Source: Pseudoneobacillus sp042683745
Lineage (GTDB): Bacteria; Bacillota; Bacilli; Bacillales; Cytobacillaceae
Length of the DNA stretch: 64,000 nucleotides
Direction: 5' to 3'
Assembly (NCBI RefSeq): GCF_042683745.1
Contig: NZ_JBHUJX010000021.1
Span: 1 to 64,000 of the forward strand
Shown here: positions 7,038-14,560 of the stretch, piece by piece
Position numbering within the stretch: position 1 is the stretch's first letter
How the letters are laid out: the number at the start of each line of letters is the position of its first letter
Notes under the pieces: generated by a model
Told to the model about the DNA's origin: nothing
Seen by the model: only the letters and a program-made list of their open reading frames with translations
The model's database searches: none
Program-made: the position numbers and the translations under genes

Positions 7038-8621
7038 CTAGCTAAGTAAACTCCCTTTTAACCAGGCACGGGGACGGTATGGACCTACCGGAATTTGGAT
7101 CAAGCTGGTTTTTCCTTTCGAATGGATCTTATAGAGTTCATCACATTGGTTCGCATCGAATCCAAGCAGTGGATGCCCGCCCATTCCTAAAGCACAAGAC
7201 ACCAATAACATTCGTTGTACGAGAATACCCGCTTCCATTTGTTGAATTCGATATCCTCTGTACCCCAATTTCTCTACTAGGTGATCCCTATTTCCAACGA
7301 CATGCATACAGAGCGGAACTTGATTCAAATTTACATTTGGCAATGTTAATCCAAAATGTAAAAACTGCCGGTAATCTCCCGGTGTTATTCTTATAAGTGC
7401 ATGATTTCCTTGGTCATAAGAGTAGGCTCCATCTGGAACTCCCTCCACGTTATAAAAACTCCCATACAACGAAACCCGATCCTCAATATCCCCCTGTTTG
7501 TCATCCAAGTCATTTTGATACGCGAAGGATAAAGTTTCTTTTAGTAAAGTTGAAAGTTGCGTTTGACTCACTTTTCCTATGATAAAATCAATATCAGGAG
7601 AATGCCGCTCTCTACAAACGGATACGAAATCGTACGTAAATCTATTCGTATAAGGCAGCAATATCATCTCCATACTTGAAGAAAGTTTCTTACTATTATT
7701 TTTCTTTACCTCCACAAATGACTTCGTTGTTTCAAACATGGATACTTCATTAAGTTTTCTTAAAGTAGGATAATCAATGACTCTCTTGGAACGTTTATAG
7801 GTAGTATGCTTTAGTAAAGGTAATTCCCGACACAATTCAGTGGCCGAAACCATTTCTTCTCTATTATGATCACGAGTGGTACAATGAATTGATTGATCAA
7901 TAGATAATGGGATAACCGCGTATACACTTTCTTCCTGTTCAGATAAACCAAGCAAATGATTAATAGACTGATCAAGGAATTGGTAGCATACTCGCGGATA
8001 GAACCCCATTCGATTTGCCACCTCTAACAATTGCCCAATTAACACTCCTGCATCTAATCCTTGAAGCCTGTAAGAGAAATTATTATATTTATAAAAATTT
8101 TTCCAAAACATCGTCGAGATAAAAACAGTGCCAAAACAGTCTGTAATAGGAAGATCATTTTTAAGACTTCTGGATAAGTAGGAATCGTAATTTCCTTCGC
8201 GCACCAAAACAAGGCGATGATGTGCCACATCGTAATGATAAATCCCTTTTGGAACATCATCGAGTTTTAAATACACATATAATTCATTGGGATACAACGC
8301 TCCTCCTGAGGGAACAAATCTCCGTTTGGATTGGACAAAGCTCTTCGCTTTCTCCATGGCTCCCTCGCTTGATAAAACTTGAGAGTATTGTGTAAGTCCG
8401 TATACAAACCATAAGAAATGCCCAAGATCTACAATGCTTGGGTTTTGATGAGCTTCTCTTCTATTGAGTGTTAACGGTACATCTGCGGTAAGGGAAATTT
8501 CAGGTAAGCCGCGGTATAGTTTATAGGGAAGTGGCGCGTCTTCCCAATCCACCTGCCAATTTGGTGGAAAGATCTTATCCGTATCAAAATGTAGTTGATG
8601 TAGAAATGTTTCCAGCTCCAT
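7038..8621 (-). CDS. SagB-type dehydrogenase of a TOMM biosynthesis cluster
   Basis: FMN-dependent oxidoreductase that aromatises azolines to thiazoles/oxazoles in TOMM peptides. 527 aa, about twice a single SagB domain, with two nitroreductase-like halves. Half 1 (about 40-250) carries RRFVPSGGALYPNELYVY and GIYHYD. Half 2 (about 320-520) carries SLYGSFYNVEGVPDGAYSYD and the YRGYRIQQMEAG segment typical of the family. The start is the ATG at 8621, six nt after AGGAGG; a frame-compatible ATG at 8639 lies upstream of that site and would not use it. Last gene of the operon, about 20 nt from the cyclodehydratase. Confidence 0.88.
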   Translation of the reverse strand: MELETFLHQLHFDTDKIFPPNWQVDWEDAPLPYKLYRGLPEISLTADVPLTLNRREAHQNPSIVDLGHFLWFVYGLTQYSQVLSSEGAMEKAKSFVQSKRRFVPSGGALYPNELYVYLKLDDVPKGIYHYDVAHHRLVLVREGNYDSYLSRSLKNDLPITDCFGTVFISTMFWKNFYKYNNFSYRLQGLDAGVLIGQLLEVANRMGFYPRVCYQFLDQSINHLLGLSEQEESVYAVIPLSIDQSIHCTTRDHNREEMVSATELCRELPLLKHTTYKRSKRVIDYPTLRKLNEVSMFETTKSFVEVKKNNSKKLSSSMEMILLPYTNRFTYDFVSVCRERHSPDIDFIIGKVSQTQLSTLLKETLSFAYQNDLDDKQGDIEDRVSLYGSFYNVEGVPDGAYSYDQGNHALIRITPGDYRQFLHFGLTLPNVNLNQVPLCMHVVGNRDHLVEKLGYRGYRIQQMEAGILVQRMLLVSCALGMGGHPLLGFDANQCDELYKIHSKGKTSLIQIPVGPYRPRAWLKGSLLS

Positions 8622-8642
8622 CTTAGGCCTCCTACTCATCCA

Positions 8643-10583
8643 TTATGGAAACGGATGGGGATATGGATTAAGTTGTTCAAACGTTAACGGTGTCTTCCTA
8701 AAGCCTAGCTGCATCGGTACCATAAGTACCCTCTCTAATCCCTTCACTCGGGTAAGATGATGTCCAAATGTCATCGGTAACATTCCTGGAATTAATACCT
8801 TCACACAAAATAATCCATTTCGCTTGGTTATTGGCGTTGTTTGGTCCACCACAATGACTTCAAGGTTTAACCGGCGAAACCTTTGAAGAATATCAAGAAG
8901 ATCATCCTTCAAATCAGTATTTGCCTGCGTCGGCTTAAATTCCTCAGCAAACGTACGTAATGGACGATGGTCGCCCAATAAAAAATTCAGTCGTTCTTCT
9001 GCATCAGGCAAACCATACAGCATTCCATGATCCTCCATTGTACGAACTTTGAACGGATCTAGCAGCATCTCTTCATATTTTAGTCGATTTTTCTCCAATT
9101 TTTCGTCATGCCTAAACATCATTCCTGCAAGCTCATAAATCGTACTTTTAACAGCCCTTACAGGATCTAGGCTAGCTCCAGCTGCACAAATAAGGTTTAA
9201 GCCCTTGGATCTTCGATTTTTTGCCACTGCCCATACGCTTGGTATCTCATGCTCCATCGTCGAATTGTAGAAATAAAGGTCATAACCCGTCACCTCACGT
9301 ATACGTTCTACCATCATATCTAGTTCTTTATCATTAGCAGATTGAAGGTCAATACGCGGAAGCGGAAGCTTAGCATACCAAGTTAATAAGAATGAATCTC
9401 GCTCGACGACCTCCATTAAGGCATGGAAAATGGCCTCCTCTAAACTCCCTCCTAATGCACATCCATTGGAGGTTTCATAAACAAAGCCCTCTTCATAGCC
9501 CAAACTGTAATAAGCAAGTAACTCCGGAACCAGTATGGGACGTTCTTGTAAAAACGAATATCCCCAAACCCAATCCATTGGGTTATCAGGATGAAATGGT
9601 TTAAACGGAAAATGAGGCTTTGCATATTGTTCCTTTTCATGTAAACCTACTCTTGCAGGATTTAGTGCTGTGTCCTTTACATTAAAATAACGATCACGTA
9701 CTACCTTCCTTTTCCCTCTTGGCCCGATTCCGCAATATCGTTCTAAACCCTCTAAAATGGCCGTTAGCTCACTCATTTCATAAGAATTGGATCGGCCAGC
9801 TACTCCTTCATTGCCTTCAAACAATGGCATATTCACTAAAACATCCGCAAATGGCAGGTTGTGATCCTGCATTTTTCCGTTCATGATCCCGGTACGATAA
9901 TCGAGATAATCTTTGACTAGTACCGTTTTTAATTCATCTATCGAACGGCTTCGATAACTGCTACCATTAATTTTAGGACTAGATTCGATCTTAATTTGAG
10001 CTAATTCCGAGAAATCATCTGGTAATGAACTACACATTGGGCATAATGGATCAGGCAAGAAAAGATGGCTCGATGTTGTTAACGTTCTCAGGTTCGTAAT
10101 CAGCACTTTTTCTTCTAAGTTACTGGGTTCTTCTTTACTGATCCTCTGTACTTCGTTACTTATTAATGTTGCCATTTGCAATAGTCCGATTCGTGATGCC
10201 CATGCATCTTGCCGTACATTTTCATCAGCTGCCATTCTCACCTGAAACGCCCACATCTGCTGGCGATCAGGTTCAGCAATCATGCGCCGTAAGTCAGCAC
10301 AGCGAGAACATCCCGGTGTATGAGGGCGTACGAATGGACCGATGATTCCCTCCCCGAAAGAAACAAAACCTCTAAGCCATGGAATACCTGCAGCTCTAAA
10401 TCTTTCTTCCGCACTTTGAAGAATCGCTGGGTGCCAAGCATCGTGCAGAACCAGTGCAAAATCTATTTCTTCGAGAGACGCTTCTACTAGGCTTTGACGC
10501 TTTATTAGATAGTTGCCTGACAATTGATCATAGACAAAATCCGCTAATAGCCCATGTCCGTCCAATAAAATATGGGCAACCAT
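8643..10583 (-). CDS. hcaD: Fused C-D (YcaO) cyclodehydratase for TOMM/heterocycloanthracin-type peptide
   Basis: ATP-dependent YcaO enzyme that turns Cys/Ser/Thr of the precursor into azolines. 646 aa. The N-terminal 180-residue E1-like (C-domain) part has two CxxC pairs (PGCSRC near residue 91 and PLCPMC near 183), a structural zinc site. The YcaO domain follows, with EGLERYCG, the HALMEVVERDSF ATP/Mg segment and a C terminus of proline-spaced residues (PYPHPFP), matching the PxPxP tail known to be needed for catalysis. Its start overlaps the stop of the F gene as TGATG, indicating coupling; AGGGAGGGGG precedes it. HcaD of Bacillus heterocycloanthracin is the named relative. Confidence 0.92.
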   Translation of the reverse strand: MVAHILLDGHGLLADFVYDQLSGNYLIKRQSLVEASLEEIDFALVLHDAWHPAILQSAEERFRAAGIPWLRGFVSFGEGIIGPFVRPHTPGCSRCADLRRMIAEPDRQQMWAFQVRMAADENVRQDAWASRIGLLQMATLISNEVQRISKEEPSNLEEKVLITNLRTLTTSSHLFLPDPLCPMCSSLPDDFSELAQIKIESSPKINGSSYRSRSIDELKTVLVKDYLDYRTGIMNGKMQDHNLPFADVLVNMPLFEGNEGVAGRSNSYEMSELTAILEGLERYCGIGPRGKRKVVRDRYFNVKDTALNPARVGLHEKEQYAKPHFPFKPFHPDNPMDWVWGYSFLQERPILVPELLAYYSLGYEEGFVYETSNGCALGGSLEEAIFHALMEVVERDSFLLTWYAKLPLPRIDLQSANDKELDMMVERIREVTGYDLYFYNSTMEHEIPSVWAVAKNRRSKGLNLICAAGASLDPVRAVKSTIYELAGMMFRHDEKLEKNRLKYEEMLLDPFKVRTMEDHGMLYGLPDAEERLNFLLGDHRPLRTFAEEFKPTQANTDLKDDLLDILQRFRRLNLEVIVVDQTTPITKRNGLFCVKVLIPGMLPMTFGHHLTRVKGLERVLMVPMQLGFRKTPLTFEQLNPYPHPFP

Positions 10584-12523
10584 CAGGATTCCCCCTCCCT
10601 TACCTGCACTCCGAATACCCCTGCCAGTTCCTGCTTTAAAAAAGGTTCGAATGAAAGATCATAAACTACTAGTTGTTTGTTGTTTTGGTACAAGGTCTGA
10701 ATGGAAGAATGTAATAGCTCCGTTTGTGTTATTTCTTCACAAGATGGGATTTCGATTTGTAATCCCTTTTCTTTCAGAATAATAGCAGATTCAACGTTCC
10801 TACCTGTTAAATCACTCTGGTTTTGAGCGTCCAATAACGCTTGTTGTAATGCATTTCTTAACGCCAACGTTGTATTTAAACCTAACCCATTGTACCAACG
10901 ACCATTCGACCTTACCCATAATACCGGGAATCCCAGTACCTCCTCTTCCAAGCCAATTGTCGGTGCACCGTTCAAGGTGGTTAGTGTATTTAAATAATAT
11001 CTACAACGTTTATCTTCTATGGTTCCTAAGTGTAATTTATAAATGGTATTCTGTTGATCTCGTTTTCTTTTTCTCCTTTCTTCTTCTAAATAAATTTGCA
11101 GTCCACGACAAACAGCCTCTGCGATTGTGTCCCCAGCACCAATTCCAATAAATCCTACTGGCCAGTTCACATCAGCTTTATCTTTCACAGCTCTATAAAT
11201 CATTTGCGAAACATACATTTCAATACCTGTGAGCCCAGCTTCCTTTTTTGCCTCCTCATGTGTAAAACCAGAACAGATAACCTCTGGCAGAAGATCTGCT
11301 GGTCCATCTGATAGTGGATTAACTGCCTGAACATAACACTGAGAGAGAGGAAGCTGTTCCAAGTTTCTTTCCTCCCATGTATGGAAAATCCCTGTCTCTT
11401 CTGAAGTTAATAAACTGAAATATTCCAAGAGGAAAACCATGGGGTCTTTTTTTTCTGATTCTTGTTTAACCCTTAGATCAATATCTTCAACTAATCTGGG
11501 CAATATACTAGTAGATGTTACTAACGGATGTGGGATGAACGATATCCATTCTCCTTCAAGTGTTTCAAGATCAAGTCTGTAAAATTGGTTATTCTCACTT
11601 GAGCTTGATATCCCTGCAACCTTTTTAAATAATTCGAATACTGTAACATTCGCAAGAATGGATTTGGTTGTGGTAGAGAAAGATTGTAGCTGCCGATCTA
11701 AATTCAAAGAAGATTGATGGATTCGTCGCCAAGCGGACTCCCAGCATCCCTCTGAATCAGGATGAACCAATGGACCGGCAATCCCAATTTGGTCTAAACA
11801 TATCGCAGGTATAAAACCCTTTTGCTGTTCTTTGCAAACCAAATTTAGCTCTCTAAGTTCTTTCACCTTTCCATCCTGAGAAGTGTATAGTATCCAATCA
11901 TATGCTCGCACTACTTCATTCCAAAAATCCTCTTCTTCTCGGTCAAAAGATACTTCTTCTATTTCCACATCGGAGTCGGTTTTCTTGGCATTGCTTACAA
12001 GCTCTTGAATCCGTAATCGATTTGTAGGTTCTGAATCCGTTACCACAAAGTTAAATTTTGGAAGTCCCGATTCAATTAGTGCAGCAACCAATGACACCAA
12101 GAATGTTCCGGATCCTATAGCTAACACTTTAGCCAGACGGTATTCTTGAAAACGATAAGCAGCACCTGAATCCGAGAAATTTTCGATAAATTCAATTTGT
12201 GAAGCATATTTTTTCAAAATTTCACCATTTAATTGATGTGGAGTATCTTTGCTTATATCTCGAACAAAGCCATTCTTGTACAACGTTTCTCCGATATCAT
12301 ATACCCTGTCACGATACGGCGCCGTTAATCCCTTTGTCAAATCTCCTAATGTTTGCTCCCCATTAAACATCGGCATCAATTTTTCAATCCACTGATAGAT
12401 CGTATTGCCTTCCATTCGGAATGAACTTAAGTTATTTCGAAAATATACACCACCCCTTGGGTCCGGGAGAAAAAGGGTATCTCTTTTCACCTTTAAACGT
12501 GTGGACGAGTTAAGTTTTGTCAT
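10583..12523 (-). CDS. hcaF: Ocin-ThiF-like TOMM leader-binding protein (F protein)
   Basis: Auxiliary protein that binds the precursor leader and hands it to the C-D enzyme; often annotated as a thiazole-containing bacteriocin maturation protein. 646 aa. The N-terminal 85 residues (LFLPDPRGGVYFRN, then a winged-helix-like stretch ending GFVRDI) look like a peptide-recognition element. A Rossmann-type segment KVLAIGSGTFLVSL (about residue 130) belongs to the ThiF/E1-like part. The C-terminal half resembles a YcaO-like regulatory region. The ATG follows GGAGGAG. First enzyme gene after the precursor, 223 nt downstream of it. Confidence 0.88.
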   Translation of the reverse strand: MTKLNSSTRLKVKRDTLFLPDPRGGVYFRNNLSSFRMEGNTIYQWIEKLMPMFNGEQTLGDLTKGLTAPYRDRVYDIGETLYKNGFVRDISKDTPHQLNGEILKKYASQIEFIENFSDSGAAYRFQEYRLAKVLAIGSGTFLVSLVAALIESGLPKFNFVVTDSEPTNRLRIQELVSNAKKTDSDVEIEEVSFDREEEDFWNEVVRAYDWILYTSQDGKVKELRELNLVCKEQQKGFIPAICLDQIGIAGPLVHPDSEGCWESAWRRIHQSSLNLDRQLQSFSTTTKSILANVTVFELFKKVAGISSSSENNQFYRLDLETLEGEWISFIPHPLVTSTSILPRLVEDIDLRVKQESEKKDPMVFLLEYFSLLTSEETGIFHTWEERNLEQLPLSQCYVQAVNPLSDGPADLLPEVICSGFTHEEAKKEAGLTGIEMYVSQMIYRAVKDKADVNWPVGFIGIGAGDTIAEAVCRGLQIYLEEERRKRKRDQQNTIYKLHLGTIEDKRCRYYLNTLTTLNGAPTIGLEEEVLGFPVLWVRSNGRWYNGLGLNTTLALRNALQQALLDAQNQSDLTGRNVESAIILKEKGLQIEIPSCEEITQTELLHSSIQTLYQNNKQLVVYDLSFEPFLKQELAGVFGVQVREGES

Positions 12524-12600
12524 TCTACTCCTCCTTATTTCTAATCGTTTCTAATTGTCGCACTATCAGTTTATGTACTATTTTTTGTCCATTATGATAA

Positions 12601-12676
12601 AAACAAAAGCATAAGCGCGCGTATAAGCCCCGATAAAGAAGACTGGTCGATTTAGTTTCCCAAACAGCTAGAAAAG
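12601..12676 (+). repeat. Degenerate intergenic repeat, copy B
   Basis: Sits between precursor and F gene. It has an AAAAGC-AAGCGC left end resembling copy A and, at 12626-12652, a 27-nt stretch identical to 14386-14412 inside copy C. It ends in GCTAGAAAAG. It looks like an eroded copy. Confidence 0.6.
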
Positions 12677-12710
12677 AAGTGCCCTGGCATAAAAATCACG
12701 CAGGGCACTT
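12677..12710. terminator. Terminator/attenuator between precursor and modification genes
   Basis: AAGTGCCCTG (12677-12686) and CAGGGCACTT (12701-12710) form a perfect 10-bp stem with T-rich flanks on both strands. In the minus direction it follows the precursor stop by about 35 nt, so only part of the transcripts would continue into the enzyme genes. Confidence 0.8.
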
Positions 12711-12746
12711 TTATTTTATGAATTAATCATTTTTTTCTATTGGGAA

Positions 12747-13040
12747 TTACCAGCCCCAACCCCAACAACTTGAACAGCTATAGCAGCTATAGCAGCTATA
12801 ACAGCCAAAACAGCTTAAAGCTAAACCAGCTAAACCTAAACCTAAACCAAGTCCGAAACAGCGACCAAATCCTCCACAACGTCCAAATCCTCCACAACGA
12901 CCGAATCCTCCGCATCGACCAAAACCACCACAACGGCGAAACGAACTCGGATCTTGGCTCTGAAGACCCATTGGAGTTAACTCTCCAACTTGGTAACTAT
13001 CCATTCCTAACGCTTGTAAATCATTCTGAAAATATTGCAT
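12747..13040 (-). CDS. TOMM precursor peptide, heterocycloanthracin/sonorensin type
   Basis: 97 aa from the ATG at 13040, which follows GGGGAGG; the ORF can be extended 13 codons but without a ribosome site. Leader (about 1-33): MQYFQNDLQALGMDSYQVGE with the LQALG and YQVGE features of this family. Core: four RCGGFG units (Cys37, 43, 49, 55, then Cys61), a Gly-Leu spacer (63-75), then CFGCYSCYSCYSCSSC (Cys77-92, one Cys every three residues) and a WGWGW end. Eleven Cys in all, none in the leader. DNA shows matching 18-nt and 9-nt repeats. Followed by its own terminator, then F protein, cyclodehydratase and dehydrogenase. Confidence 0.93.
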   Translation of the reverse strand: MQYFQNDLQALGMDSYQVGELTPMGLQSQDPSSFRRCGGFGRCGGFGRCGGFGRCGGFGRCFGLGLGLGLAGLALSCFGCYSCYSCYSCSSCWGWGW

Positions 13041-13066
13041 TTTTTCCTCCCCTTTATATTTAATAA

Positions 13067-13083
13067 TCAGGTTAAACACCTGA
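13067..13083. promoter_or_regulatory. Palindrome upstream of the precursor gene
   Basis: TCAGGT-TAAAC-ACCTGA is a 6+6 bp inverted repeat with a 5-nt centre, ending 26 nt before the precursor start. It could be an operator or an mRNA stem. I see no convincing -35/-10 pair around it. Confidence 0.35.
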
Positions 13084-13232
13084 CAGAGAGTTAAACGAAA
13101 GTGATTTGAGTTTTATGTTAATAAACCATCAAATCCTAAGTGTTCTCTCTTCATCAAATTATGATTTTTTTAGGTCATTGTTACTGATGTAAGAGCCTAA
13201 TTTCATCATAGAATGATGAGTCGTTAAAAGAG

Positions 13233-13271
13233 AAAAAAAAAAGACTCCCAACCAGATTAGTTGAGAGCCTT
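13233..13271 (-). terminator. Terminator of rplM-rpsI
   Basis: The minus strand has AAGGCTCTCAAC pairing with GTTGGGAGTCTT, followed by about ten T, 16 nt after the rpsI stop. Confidence 0.88.
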
Positions 13272-13286
13272 TGAAAACGCCAAAAA

Positions 13287-13679
13287 TTAACGTTTTGAGA
13301 ACTGAGGCGCACGACGAGCACCTTTAAGTCCGTATTTTTTACGTTCTTTCATACGTGCATCACGAGTTAATAAACCTGCACGCTTTAATGTTGGACGGAA
13401 TTCTGGGTCAACTTGAAGTAACGCACGAGCGATACCGTGACGGATTGCGCCAGCTTGACCAGTGTAACCTCCACCATGAACATTTACAAGCACATCATAT
13501 GCTCCTAAAGTTTCAGTAGCGTTTAATGGTTGTTTAACCACTTCACGTAATGCTTCGAATGGAATATAGTTTGTGATTTCACGATCGTTGATGATGATGC
13601 TTCCGTTACCTGGAACTAAACGTACACGTGCAACAGAGCTCTTACGACGACCAGTACCAATATATTGAACTTGTGCCAA
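13287..13679 (-). CDS. rpsI: 30S ribosomal protein S9
   Basis: Small-subunit protein whose C-terminal tail reaches the P-site tRNA. 130 aa, normal length, with the signature GTGRRKSSVARVRL at the start, GGGYTGQAGAIRHGIARAL in the middle and the basic PQFSKR tail. Cotranscribed behind rplM with a 21-nt gap and ended by a strong terminator. Confidence 0.98.
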   Translation of the reverse strand: MAQVQYIGTGRRKSSVARVRLVPGNGSIIINDREITNYIPFEALREVVKQPLNATETLGAYDVLVNVHGGGYTGQAGAIRHGIARALLQVDPEFRPTLKRAGLLTRDARMKERKKYGLKGARRAPQFSKR

Positions 13680-13700
13680 GTTAATTACCTCCCCTTAAAA

Positions 13701-14138
13701 TTATCCGCGAAGTTCGTAAACTTCAGGTTGTTGTGCTTGGTGCTTATGCTCAGCTCCAGCATATACATGTAATTTTTTGAACATTTGACGACCTAAAGAA
13801 TTCTTTGGAAGCATTCCTTTAATCGCTAGTTCAAGCATTTTTTCAGCATAGTTCGTTCTCATTTCAAGAGCCGTTCTTTGCTTTAATCCACCTGGGTGCA
13901 TTGTGTGACGGTAGTAGATTTTGTCTGTTAATTTCTTACCTGTTAATTCGATTTTAGAAGCGTTGATGATGATAACATGATCACCTGTATCAACATTCGG
14001 TGTAAAAGTTGGTTTATGTTTACCACGTAAAATGGCTGCTACTTCACTTGCAAGACGACCTAAAGTTTGACCTTCAGCATCTACAACTAACCATTTACGT
14101 TCGATATTTTGTGCGTTCGCCATAAATGTTGTGCGCAT
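13701..14138 (-). CDS. rplM: 50S ribosomal protein L13
   Basis: Early-assembly 50S protein. 145 aa from the ATG at 14138 (MRTTFMANAQ), preceded by TAGGAGGT. The open frame runs 64 codons further upstream, but that part crosses the L13 leader and promoter and is not coding. Contains the family segments KWLVVDAEGQTLGRLAS, DTGDHVIIINA and MLPKNSLGRQM. First gene of rplM-rpsI. Confidence 0.98.
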   Translation of the reverse strand: MRTTFMANAQNIERKWLVVDAEGQTLGRLASEVAAILRGKHKPTFTPNVDTGDHVIIINASKIELTGKKLTDKIYYRHTMHPGGLKQRTALEMRTNYAEKMLELAIKGMLPKNSLGRQMFKKLHVYAGAEHKHQAQQPEVYELRG

Positions 14139-14192
14139 GATTTTACCTCCTAATAAATAGTCCATTACTAAATTGGTTTCGTATATTTTTAT

Positions 14193-14220
14193 CACAGATA
14201 AGTTCCGGGGCTTATTTGTG
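14193..14220 (-). promoter_or_regulatory. L13 leader hairpin
   Basis: The minus strand gives CACAAATAAG, a CCCCGGAA loop and CTTATCTGTG, a 10-bp stem with one mismatch, within the transcribed 5' UTR. Position and shape fit the L13 leader autoregulatory motif of low-GC bacteria. Confidence 0.7.
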
Positions 14221-14244
14221 GGATTAAAAACATTACCATATGCT

Positions 14245-14273
14245 ATAATATAACTTTCACAATCATATGTCAA
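14245..14273 (-). promoter_or_regulatory. Promoter of rplM-rpsI (sigma-A)
   Basis: TTGACA, 17-nt spacer, TATTAT on the minus strand, about 100 nt upstream of the L13 start and just upstream of the leader hairpin. Confidence 0.85.
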
Positions 14274-14303
14274 GAAAATGTTACACCAGGATGGGTTGTT
14301 AAT

Positions 14304-14560
14304 AGAAAAGCGGCCGACTAAAATCGCCACATCCGCATGTCTTCGTCGGCACTAGGACGTCCTGTCCGTCGGAAGCGACTCGATCAGCCCCGATAAAGAA
14401 GACTGGTCGATTGGCGAGAGTAGCGAAGCCAGAGGCCTAGACGCACTTATGCAAACCGTTTTTGGGTTGTCAAGCATAAGACGCTCCATGAAAGAAGGCG
14501 TTCTTTGCCTTTATTCATGGAGTGGCTATGGCCTCAGGGCTAGCCGCTGCAGCTAGACAG
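14304..14560 (+). repeat. Structured intergenic repeat, copy C (long)
   Basis: Fills the whole rplM-truA gap. Left end AGAAAAGCGG (14304-14313); right end AGCTAGACAG (14551-14560), abutting the truA stop. Several nested palindromes: GTCGGC/GCCGAC-type arms in the first third, CTTATGC/GCATAAG near 14447 and 14475, and CTCCATGAA/TTCATGGAG near 14483 and 14513. Positions 14386-14412 are identical to part of copy B. No reading frame with a ribosome site is seen. Confidence 0.7.

Noticed and set aside
12777..12950. Short direct repeats resembling a CRISPR or VNTR
   Set aside because: They are 18-nt and 9-nt in-frame codon repeats of the precursor core, with no spacers.
12740..13063. Plus-strand frame of 107 aa rich in Asn/Ser/Leu opposite the precursor gene
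   Set aside because: It is the mirror of the repeated minus-strand core codons, has no ribosome site and no family features.
14139..14330. N-terminal extension of L13
   Set aside because: The extra 64 codons cover the promoter, L13 leader hairpin and ribosome site; the true ATG is at 14138.
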